From IMG/VR virus record IMGVR_UViG_3300035698_020863, positions 1-32,256 of that record: a DNA stretch of 32,256 bases; one strand, given 5' to 3'. Source of the stretch: a virus. Positions 6,122 through 12,845 of this stretch are shown here, one piece after another. The notes beneath the pieces are model-generated. The model was not told where the DNA came from. It did not search any database and saw only the letters and a list, made by a program, of their open reading frames with translations. Every line of letters starts with the position of its first letter. The first letter of the stretch is position 1. Made by a program: the position numbers and the translations under genes.

Positions 6122-6582
6122 GATTTTCTGGCTCCTATTGAATATATTTCATGAATGCTTAGAACATCCCTGACACCTTCTTGCAAGAGATTTTCTATGC
6201 TGTTGACAGGGGCTTCCATTGTTTCCTCAAGGTTCTTATAAAAACTTGAGAGTGATCGTGCATTAACAGCGGGTTTAACGTATTCACCCATCCCCGCTTT
6301 AATGAGTGCTTCCGACATATCTTCCGCAGTCACATCCGATTTCTTAGAAACAGCGATGCGCCTTTTGAGATGAATTGTCATGCCTTCAATTTTTGAACTA
6401 CTGGAGCCCATCTGTTGAAAATGATAGAGGACCAACGGCTCTAAGTCAGCCATATCCCTCTTGTTCTTATCGACCTGAGCGGCCAATTCTTTTTTCTGGA
6501 TGGCGAGCTGAGCATATTTCTTAACATGCTTGGCACTGCCTGTCCGTCTGGAGCCATCAGGCTCTGGTTTTTTAACTGCCAT
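6118..6582 (-). CDS. Helical phage protein of the replication cluster
   Basis: About 154 residues from ATG 6582, which has AAGGA upstream and overlaps the end of the XRE gene; a longer frame to 6648 would overlap that gene more deeply. The N-terminal half is a Lys/Gln-rich helix (VKKYAQLAIQKKELAAQVDK). Then come LEPLVLYHFQQMGSSS, KIEGMTIHLKRRIAV and VNARSLSSFYKNLEE. The order helix, 'LE..L..F...G', basic beta strand, then 'VN...L..' recurs in phage proteins of unknown function near ssDNA-binding genes, as far as I recall. It is probably part of the replication machinery. Function not known. Confidence 0.65.
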   Translation of the reverse strand: MAVKKPEPDGSRRTGSAKHVKKYAQLAIQKKELAAQVDKNKRDMADLEPLVLYHFQQMGSSSSKIEGMTIHLKRRIAVSKKSDVTAEDMSEALIKAGMGEYVKPAVNARSLSSFYKNLEETMEAPVNSIENLLQEGVRDVLSIHEIYSIGARKS

Positions 6583-6808
6583 CGGCTTTTTCCTTAAAGG
6601 GTCGGCCCTCTTCAAGAGCCAGATAAAGTTCATCGGAGCTGACACCAATAACAGCGGTCAGCCTTTTCCGTATCATATGGCTTGGCTTGTTACGGCTGTG
6701 CTCCCAGTTCTTAACAGCGTTAAGGTGAACTCCAAGCTTATTCGCAAGGGTCAGTTGGGTCATAGCCTTCCGGCCTCTCCATTCCACAATGGGGTTAATC
6801 TTGTTCAT
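6572..6808 (-). CDS. XRE/Cro-family helix-turn-helix regulator
   Basis: 78 residues. MTQLTLANKLGVHLNAVKNW (15-34) followed by EHSRNKPSHMIRKRL is a Cro/CI-type helix-turn-helix, with the recognition helix around HLNAVKNWE. The length and single domain fit a small Cro-like or XRE regulator that binds a palindromic operator. It is embedded in the replication cluster and overlaps both the SNF2 gene and the following gene. It is therefore expressed with them and may feed back on cluster promoters, for example the palindromes near 3.8 kb. No integrase or opposing repressor gene is seen, so it is not evidence for lysogeny by itself. Confidence 0.85.
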   Translation of the reverse strand: MNKINPIVEWRGRKAMTQLTLANKLGVHLNAVKNWEHSRNKPSHMIRKRLTAVIGVSSDELYLALEEGRPFKEKADGS

Positions 6809-8483
6809 TTTCGCCTCTCATTTCCAAGACGCTATTCACTGCTTTGCGTCTTTTCTTTAATGCCCTGTAAACAATGGGCTCGATTGTTTCCTCAGTCATA
6901 AACTGGGTAAAAGTTACTGGTCTCGTTTGGCCCGGTCTATGAAGGCGAGCACGAGATTGATCATAATCTCCCAACGAAAAGGTTGGTGAGAAATCAATAG
7001 CAAAAGCCGATCTGGTCAGGTCAATTCCTGTGCCACCAGACTTGACATTCACGGCCATAAAATCTATATTATCCGGCATCTCGGATGTTGGCGTAAGATC
7101 ATGACAGCGACCCGTGATCTCTCCGGTTCTCCAACCGCAGGCCTTGGCCACTTCCAACATCTTATCAACCTCCCAAGTAAAATTGCAAAAGCAAATAACA
7201 GGATCGGTTTCAGGGACAAGTCCATCTAAAATATCTTTAAGGGCAACAAACTTGTGGTCGCACATCTCAATTAACTTATCTTCATCATCCATAATGTAGC
7301 CGGAAGCCATCTGCCTGCACCTGATCAATTTTGTCAGGGCATTGGCAACGGTGACTTCACCATTATCCACAAGGGCAAAGAAATTCTCCTCAAGGTCATT
7401 ATAGCTCTCATATGACTTGTCATCCATTTTTAGGTATCTCGGCACCATTAGGAGCTCTGGGAGGTCCAGCACGTCTTCTTTTTTGACCCTGAAGGCTATT
7501 GATTGGAACTTGTCGTTCAGCTCCTCAGTATTCTTAATATCTACAATCCTGTTGACTGTCCGGCCACCCTTGTGGACATCAGCCCGTTCTTCTCTGTTAT
7601 CTCTGATCGTGAGGGGCTCGAAGACGGCATAATGCTGTCTGAATATGTGAGCATTCGATCCAAATATTGCAGGCTCCAAGAAGCGATATTGGCCAAAGCA
7701 ATCCAGCGGAGAGTGAGGCATCGGTGTGCCAGTCAAAGCCAACCTTTGTTTTGCCAATGGGGCCAACTGGTAAATGAAGTGAGCGAGCTTGCTTGCAGGG
7801 TCTTTGGCTCTGTGGCTCTCATCCACAATAACACAATCCCAGTCACGGGCTAAAATCCATGCCCCCATCTTTCCTCGCCAAGCGGCTTCATGATTTACAA
7901 CAACCGCCCATGGTCTGCCTTTAGCGTCAGCAACTGAGGTTTTTAATTCAGCCTTCTTTAAATTTTTAACGGTGCTACCAAGGTCGAGAGTGACAACTTC
8001 CATCTTACCATCATAATGTCTATCAAATTCTCTGGGCCAAACGCCAACAACTGATTTCGGGCATAATATAAGGATGTTTTTATGTCTGCGGTTTTGGACA
8101 ATATCAACGGCAACTTTTGATTTGCCAGTGCCCATATCCATGGCCAACATAACACCCGTTTGATTTCGGGCGAAGTGAAAGGCCTGAAGCTGGTGGTTCC
8201 AACAATCGGTCTTTCTTAAATTAGGTTGAGAGTGGTTATCCAAAATACGATTTATGCCATAAACTTCTTCTTCCACCCAGAGGGATGAAAGTTCTGTCAG
8301 AATTGAGTGTTTGAACCCTTTCCTACAAAGTTTTCGAGCCATCAAAGGCGTTGCCGGAAACTCCCAGTGCCTTGCGGCTTGGTTCCATTCTCCACAAGGG
8401 AGCGATGCCAGAAGCGGCTTCATGCCGAACTCTGTTTTAACTGTGATTTTGGTTCTTGTCCTGCCGATTATTGCTTTGATCAT
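6795..8483 (-). CDS. SNF2-family (DEAD/DEAH-like) helicase/translocase
   Basis: 562 residues. The N-terminus (GEWNQAARHWEFP, about 31-43) resembles the HARP-type DNA-binding element that precedes SNF2 domains. The first motor domain has DMGTGKSK (116-123, Walker A), ILCPKSVVGVWPREF (motif Ia), DESH (221-224, Walker B) and LTGTPM (250-255, motif III). The second has VKSGGTGIDLT (motif V) and QSRARLHRPGQ (motif VI). SNF2 enzymes move on duplex DNA using ATP and remodel or reverse forks. Phage versions are common in replication clusters, but their role is poorly known. No ribosome site precedes ATG 8483; a promoter-like sequence lies just upstream, which would give a leaderless message. Confidence 0.93.
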   Translation of the reverse strand: MIKAIIGRTRTKITVKTEFGMKPLLASLPCGEWNQAARHWEFPATPLMARKLCRKGFKHSILTELSSLWVEEEVYGINRILDNHSQPNLRKTDCWNHQLQAFHFARNQTGVMLAMDMGTGKSKVAVDIVQNRRHKNILILCPKSVVGVWPREFDRHYDGKMEVVTLDLGSTVKNLKKAELKTSVADAKGRPWAVVVNHEAAWRGKMGAWILARDWDCVIVDESHRAKDPASKLAHFIYQLAPLAKQRLALTGTPMPHSPLDCFGQYRFLEPAIFGSNAHIFRQHYAVFEPLTIRDNREERADVHKGGRTVNRIVDIKNTEELNDKFQSIAFRVKKEDVLDLPELLMVPRYLKMDDKSYESYNDLEENFFALVDNGEVTVANALTKLIRCRQMASGYIMDDEDKLIEMCDHKFVALKDILDGLVPETDPVICFCNFTWEVDKMLEVAKACGWRTGEITGRCHDLTPTSEMPDNIDFMAVNVKSGGTGIDLTRSAFAIDFSPTFSLGDYDQSRARLHRPGQTRPVTFTQFMTEETIEPIVYRALKKRRKAVNSVLEMRGENEQD

Positions 8484-8491
8484 TTGGGTAC

Positions 8492-8518
8492 ACTATAGAC
8501 TTTTTATGTACGTTGCAA
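8492..8518 (-). promoter_or_regulatory. Candidate promoter giving a leaderless SNF2 transcript
   Basis: On the minus strand TTGCAA (8518-8513) and TATAGT (8497-8492) are separated by 15 nt. The start would fall within a base or two of the SNF2 ATG at 8483. That matches the absence of a ribosome-binding site before this ATG. The short spacer is a weakness. If real, it separates the DNA-metabolism genes from the nuclease and lysis genes upstream. Confidence 0.3.
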
Positions 8519-8860
8519 CATCTTTTTTATTGTATCTTGAAATTCGTCTACAGATTTAACAACAGCAGTCGGGCAACCCATGCTGTCAGCCATTTCTAGG
8601 AATGATTTTTGTTTTTGGGAAAGCGATCCGCCCGGAGCTTTTAGCTCAATACAGCCCCATGGACGGTCTGGTATCATGATAATAAAGTCCGACACTCCGG
8701 CCTTCACTCCCATCCTCTTAAACTTGACAGCCTCAGTCACACTTCTGTTGCCCCCATTGGGAACATGGAACCAATAAAACTTCATTTGCTTTGAGAGGAT
8801 AAGAGCCATTTGATTGCAAGCAATCTGAAGGTCTTCTTCAGGATGTTTACGCTTGGCCAT
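8504..8860 (-). CDS. VRR-NUC domain nuclease
   Basis: 118 residues, the size of a stand-alone phage VRR-NUC protein. The family motifs are in order: an N-terminal helix with EEDLQIACNQ, then HVPNGGNRS (32-40), GVKAGVSDFIIM (51-62) with the catalytic Asp, IELKAPGGSLS (71-81) with the E-x-K pair, and QKQKSFLEM. This is the PD-(D/E)XK fold. Members act on branched or flapped DNA, and the phage versions are thought to work as structure-specific nucleases or Holliday-junction enzymes. It sits at the boundary of the lysis and replication genes, directly upstream of the SNF2 helicase, suggesting joint action on replication or recombination intermediates. Start ATG directly follows the upstream TGA. 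Confidence 0.9.
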   Translation of the reverse strand: MAKRKHPEEDLQIACNQMALILSKQMKFYWFHVPNGGNRSVTEAVKFKRMGVKAGVSDFIIMIPDRPWGCIELKAPGGSLSQKQKSFLEMADSMGCPTAVVKSVDEFQDTIKKMLQRT

Positions 8861-9097
8861 TCAGCAGTTCTTTTTGGCTAAATCGTTGTTGTCGGCAACT
8901 TTGTCGAGATCGTGCCTCACACCTTCAGGCCATGGGCCAAAACTTGTTAACCAAGCCTTAGTTTCATCTGAGAAGGTCTGGTCCCCGAACCACAAGCAAT
9001 CTGTGGCTACATTGACCCGGATGCCGCTTGTCAGAAAACTACAGCCTGTCAATAACGTCAGCGTCAGTATCAGAATTATCTTTTTCGCGGTGTTCAT
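8861..9097 (-). CDS. Small lipoprotein, possible outer-membrane spanin (Rz1-like)
   Basis: 78 residues from ATG 9097, which has AGGA about 8 nt upstream; an ATG at 9130 gives a longer frame. The N-terminus is Lys-positive, then hydrophobic (IILILTLTLLTGC), with a lipobox ending TGC-S, so signal peptidase II processing is expected. The rest (TDCLWFGDQTFSDETKAWLT and a final NNDLAKKNC) resembles phage Rz1-like proteins with 'C, S-x-x-D, N, C' spacing. It overlaps the previous gene in another frame, as Rz/Rz1 pairs do, and lies just after the holin and endolysin genes. No Pro-rich segment is present, so the spanin call is tentative. Confidence 0.6.
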   Translation of the reverse strand: MNTAKKIILILTLTLLTGCSFLTSGIRVNVATDCLWFGDQTFSDETKAWLTSFGPWPEGVRHDLDKVADNNDLAKKNC

Positions 9098-9248
9098 CTG
9101 CGTCATCCTCAATGTCGTCTTGAGCGTCACGGACTTCTAGTTCACGTTCTCTGGCACCGTCCTCTCGCATATGGTTATCATGCTCAGTTTGTTGAGCCAG
9201 ACCGAATATGGAGAGGACTTTATTGAGTATGCCAAGAAGAGCCTTCAT
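9039..9248 (-). CDS. Small charged helical protein of the lysis cluster
   Basis: 69 residues. A short amphipathic hydrophobic start (MKALLGILNKVLSIFGLA) is followed by a very charged, mainly acidic helix (MREDGARERELEVRDAQDD to REKDNSDTDADVIDRL). The start overlaps the holin stop (ATGA), and the last 59 bp overlap the start of the lipoprotein gene in a different frame. The arrangement (one short N-terminal hydrophobic helix, then a charged helix, nested with a lipoprotein gene) suggests the inner-membrane partner of a spanin pair. The hydrophobic segment is short for a membrane span, so that is inference. Confidence 0.6.
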   Translation of the reverse strand: MKALLGILNKVLSIFGLAQQTEHDNHMREDGARERELEVRDAQDDIEDDADEHREKDNSDTDADVIDRL

Positions 9249-9451
9249 AGAGTGGCTTTAACCCCACCAGCTTTGAAGCGGCCATATACAGCCATAATAG
9301 CACCAAAGCCTTGGATTAAAGCATCAACAGTGCTGTTAACCAAGTCAACATCGTCAGCACCGAAGGAAATACCAAGGGCGGGTAACAATGCAGGCAGTAC
9401 GGACAGAATTAATCCGATGATTGTTTTGCTTTTTAAAAAGAATTTATCCAT
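9245..9451 (-). CDS. Holin-like small membrane protein
   Basis: 68 residues. The start is Lys-rich (MDKFFLKSKT), followed by a hydrophobic helix (IIGLILSVLPALLPALGI), a short acidic loop (SFGADDVDLVNSTV) and a second weaker helix (ALIQGFGAIMAVYGRF), with a basic tail. FFKSKT, LLP and AVYGR-like endings are seen in many small phage holin-like proteins. It lies directly downstream of the M15 peptidase gene. Two membrane segments would give both termini on the same side. Role: timed permeabilisation of the inner membrane so the endolysin reaches peptidoglycan. The family call is by composition and position. Confidence 0.7.
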   Translation of the reverse strand: MDKFFLKSKTIIGLILSVLPALLPALGISFGADDVDLVNSTVDALIQGFGAIMAVYGRFKAGGVKATL

Positions 9452-9453
9452 TT

Positions 9454-9909
9454 TTAATCTCCTAATATACCACCAAAGACACCATTCTTGTTGATTGTCA
9501 AGACTTGTTGGCGGTTGTTTTCTTCATGATAGCTTATATGAACCCACCCTGAGTGGGGCTCACCTGTGTAAAATTCGAGTATCAATTGGTCAAATTCAAG
9601 GAAGTCCCTGACCCATCTGGCAAGGTCGTCATTAGCCACACCAATGATTTCAATATCAGCGGCTTCGCCCTTAATATGCTGAGAGCTGTCCTTTGATCTC
9701 AGAGCCCGATTAAGCTCCTGACATCTGAAGCCTGAGCTTGGAGAAAAACGTCCAAAATGCTGTCTGATCGGGTCGAGGATTTCTGTAGAAAGCACCCTGA
9801 GACGCTCAACAGCTTCAGGGTCCGGGGTATTGTCGATCCCTAGCCTCAAAGCAGTGTTTGAAGCTGTCAATTCCCTGAGTGTAAAATATTTGGAGAGGCT
9901 GACGGTCAT
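9454..9909 (-). CDS. Peptidase M15 family endolysin
   Basis: 151 residues. The zinc-peptidase motifs of the M15 (D-Ala-D-Ala carboxypeptidase-like) family are visible: SGFRCQELNRALRSK (59-73), SSQHIKGEAADIEI (75-88) giving His 78 and Asp 85, and GWVHISY (121-127) giving His 124. The start SKYFTLRELTASNTALR is also typical of the phage members. Such enzymes cut peptide cross-links in peptidoglycan. Without a signal peptide it depends on the holin encoded next. The ATG overlaps the stop of the large upstream virion gene (ATGA). Confidence 0.92.
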   Translation of the reverse strand: MTVSLSKYFTLRELTASNTALRLGIDNTPDPEAVERLRVLSTEILDPIRQHFGRFSPSSGFRCQELNRALRSKDSSQHIKGEAADIEIIGVANDDLARWVRDFLEFDQLILEFYTGEPHSGWVHISYHEENNRQQVLTINKNGVFGGILGD

Positions 9910-12845
9910 CTTGTTTTTTCCTCTAACCGCCCAAAGCGAGTTGGGTCGAAACCTTTATCCTCAAACCTTCCTCGCATGAAGTTGATGCCAGCTTCTCCTA
10001 TGTAGGCCTCAGTATTCCATGCCCTCTCGGCAGAGGCTGTTGCTTGGGCAATCGTTGCCGCTATCCCTGAATATAATCCAGTGTGTTCAGCACTTTTTTG
10101 TTTGCCTTTTCTAAGAACCATTTTTTGGAATGTTTTGTTCAGTATGATATAATCACCAATAAATTTATTGGCAATGATAGGGCGTAGAGCATGTATAAGG
10201 TCAACCCCGGAGCCGGGGGCAAGGCCTTTTACCAGACCCTGTGCTTGGCTTGCCGCGATGAGCTGAACACCAGCGTCCGTTTTAGAGGTAAACAGCTCTG
10301 TCAATAATGAGGCATCGTTCAAGAGTTCCCGGTCTTGGTCGGTTAAGAATTTAGCGGCCCCAGTCGCATCTAATTCAGCAAGGAAGTCATTAAGCTTTTG
10401 TGGAATAATAGCAGTCACCCCATCAACCGTCTCAAACATATTCTCTTTAACATAGTCCATTATTCCAGCACGCATTTGCAAACCAAACCCTTTTTCAGGA
10501 CCTTCTTTTTTGGCAATATCAAGGCCTATCTTAATGGCGGCAGTATTTTTATTTGTCACCAATTCACCGATGGCAATGCCCAGTTTGTTTTGGCGGAGAG
10601 CGAGTTCGTCAAGACCTAATAAATCCAAGCGTTCTTGGTTGCGGCCAATTTCCTTGAGAGCTCGTCTCTCTTTAGTGGTCATTATCATACGGAGAACTCG
10701 GCTGTCGGCTTTCTCTGCCGCATTAAGTTTTGACACAATTGTAGAAGGATCACCCAAAAGGTCACCAATAATTGCGTCTTGAAGGTCTCTGTAAGAATTA
10801 ACACGAACAGCCTTCCCGCCCACTTTCTCACCAACACCAAGAGATTTCCTTATGGTTGTTAGCAGATCAAATGTAGCCGGATCAGCTAAATTAGAGAACA
10901 TGGCTCCAAACTTGCTTGGGCTTTGAGTTTTCAGGGCTTCCACAACAACAATGGAGTTCCTTGTGGCCAACCGCTCCCTGTGGAGAGCACCAGCGGCAGA
11001 AAAGGCTTCGAGTTGTTCAGGGCTGGCATTAATAGGGTTGTCCAAAGACCTACTAACCCGAGCCTTCATTTCAGTGGCAAGGCGAGCAGTTTGGCTTCCA
11101 GCGGCCCCGTCCATCATTTCTCTATTGATGAGATCGCTTAATCTTTCATGGATTGATCTTAGAAATTCATCCGGCTGGCTTACTTTTTCTATACCATTTT
11201 CTAAAATAGTATTGACCCGCCCACCCTCAACGGGGTCAGCCTTATTCAAAGTGTCTATAATGCCCTGAAGAGTACCATCAATCTTATTACCAGACACCAT
11301 TTTAGGGCTGGTGGCATCGGTGGCTGTATTCCCAACATCAGGGAAGTCACCTTCCAAAGCAGACACTAATTCAGGGTCTACCTCTGCGGCTTTCTTTTGC
11401 TTGGCAATTGTTTTAGTCAGGAAAGCGTCTGCAATACTATTAATGTCATCTTGCAATGCCCCAAAATCGTGCTCAGAGGGGCCGTAGCTTCGTGCATTGA
11501 CATAAGCCGCGTCAACCTCGGTCCTGAGATGCATGTCGTACTCTACGATACGCCTCTGCATTCCTTCGGTGGCCTCATTAAAAGGGACCTTCCTCTGTTT
11601 CCCGCGGAAAGAGTTCTGAAAATCCTGAATGAGCCTCTTACTAGCGGCCTTGGCCGTATTAATAAGGTCTTTAACTTCGCTGGTGCTGGCTGTTACTAAA
11701 AAGTCTCCGCGCTTGATGACCTCATTAGCAATTGCCGCTTGGCTTTCTTGGAAGAACTTTTTAAGACTTCCTGAGAGAGCCCCTGCTTGTTTTTGTAAAA
11801 TTTTGAAGATGGGGTTTCTGGTGAGAAGCGTAAAGGGGACTTGCTTCACATTCAGACGATCAGCCGCGGAAAGTATTTGCTCTGCATTTTCTCTCAATTT
11901 AGCAATTGATCCACCTTTGCCATAGTTTGCAATGCCTCGGATAAGAGGTTCTAAAGCCAGCTCACCAACAGCGGCAATCCCACCTTTACCAGCGGCAAGT
12001 TTTAAGGCCTCATCTAAATCTTTTGTGGAACGATCAGTAACTTGCTCGACACCTTCCTGAACCAATTCACCACCGAATGCCCCAAACGCAAGCTTGCCCA
12101 GCCGCCATAAAAGGCTGATGGTTTTCCCCTGTGGGCTATTAGCCAATACTTCTCCTGTAATAGAACCAAGCTCACCGCCCAAAAGGTCAACAAGCTCACC
12201 CATGAATTTGCCCCCGGTGGGGTTCTCTAAAAACTCCCCATCCACAACATCCCAAGCGGCACTTTTATTCCTGCGGAACATAAGCCTTTCTGTTCCGTCC
12301 ATCTCTTTTGAAACAGCAATATCACCAGTTGGGAATTGGCGTTTAAAGTTGGTCATCTTATCTTGTAGCTTTTCAGCAATTGCGACATCGAAGCGGGCAG
12401 TAGCCCCTTTGTTTCTTTGTCCAAGAGTGCCGTCCCCTACATTGTCTTCAGGAGTTCGGACCAATCCTTCTCTCGCCAAAGGAGACATCATATCATTAGG
12501 CTGGGCCCCAAGCTGTGGAGGCCCTTGTTTAAAGTTGGCACTAACACTAAATCCTTGTCTGGCAAGTTCACCAATCAATTGCTGGTCTTCAGCATCAGCA
12601 TTATCAATGCCGTCAAAATTAGCAACATTAATCAACTGCTGGATTTGGCTGTCCTGAGCTCTGAGGTTTTCTTTATTAAAAAGGAAACTGTCTGTCTCAT
12701 CTTTGGTGGGTTCCCGGGTAAGGCTATCGGCATCCACGCCATCAATAACAGACGGTAATTGAACCCCAATTAAGTTGGGCTTCTTCTCAAACAAAAACTT
12801 GTCGAGTTCTTTTTCTTCTTCCTCTTCTTTAGTCTGCTGTAGCAT
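9906..12845 (-). CDS. Large putative internal virion / DNA-ejection protein (T7 gp16 position)
   Basis: 979 residues, the largest product here. It starts with an acidic Glu run (KEEEEEKELDKFLFEKKPNL), has a Gly/Ala-rich hydrophobic stretch (LAFGAFGGELVQEGVEQV, then GKGGIAAVGELALE), and is otherwise helical and charged throughout. No enzymatic domain is recognised, and no transglycosylase motif is evident. Position (after two other large helical proteins, before the endolysin) matches the last internal core protein of T7-like phages, which travels into the cell ahead of the DNA. Start ATG overlaps the upstream stop as TAATG. The role is inferred from size and order only. Confidence 0.65.
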   Translation of the reverse strand: MLQQTKEEEEEKELDKFLFEKKPNLIGVQLPSVIDGVDADSLTREPTKDETDSFLFNKENLRAQDSQIQQLINVANFDGIDNADAEDQQLIGELARQGFSVSANFKQGPPQLGAQPNDMMSPLAREGLVRTPEDNVGDGTLGQRNKGATARFDVAIAEKLQDKMTNFKRQFPTGDIAVSKEMDGTERLMFRRNKSAAWDVVDGEFLENPTGGKFMGELVDLLGGELGSITGEVLANSPQGKTISLLWRLGKLAFGAFGGELVQEGVEQVTDRSTKDLDEALKLAAGKGGIAAVGELALEPLIRGIANYGKGGSIAKLRENAEQILSAADRLNVKQVPFTLLTRNPIFKILQKQAGALSGSLKKFFQESQAAIANEVIKRGDFLVTASTSEVKDLINTAKAASKRLIQDFQNSFRGKQRKVPFNEATEGMQRRIVEYDMHLRTEVDAAYVNARSYGPSEHDFGALQDDINSIADAFLTKTIAKQKKAAEVDPELVSALEGDFPDVGNTATDATSPKMVSGNKIDGTLQGIIDTLNKADPVEGGRVNTILENGIEKVSQPDEFLRSIHERLSDLINREMMDGAAGSQTARLATEMKARVSRSLDNPINASPEQLEAFSAAGALHRERLATRNSIVVVEALKTQSPSKFGAMFSNLADPATFDLLTTIRKSLGVGEKVGGKAVRVNSYRDLQDAIIGDLLGDPSTIVSKLNAAEKADSRVLRMIMTTKERRALKEIGRNQERLDLLGLDELALRQNKLGIAIGELVTNKNTAAIKIGLDIAKKEGPEKGFGLQMRAGIMDYVKENMFETVDGVTAIIPQKLNDFLAELDATGAAKFLTDQDRELLNDASLLTELFTSKTDAGVQLIAASQAQGLVKGLAPGSGVDLIHALRPIIANKFIGDYIILNKTFQKMVLRKGKQKSAEHTGLYSGIAATIAQATASAERAWNTEAYIGEAGINFMRGRFEDKGFDPTRFGRLEEKTR

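Noticed and set aside
6572-6808. XRE regulator as evidence of a lysogeny module
   Set aside because: It is on the same strand and within the replication cluster; no opposing repressor, integrase or attachment site is seen.
8484-8500. CACTATAGA-like text resembling the end of a T7 RNA polymerase promoter on the plus strand
   Set aside because: The rest of the T7 promoter is absent, it points away from the gene direction, and no phage RNA polymerase gene is seen.
12094-12657. Plus-strand 187-codon ORF (Ser/Leu-rich)
   Set aside because: It is antisense to the 979-residue virion gene; such long antisense frames arise by chance in helical, Ala/Glu-rich genes.
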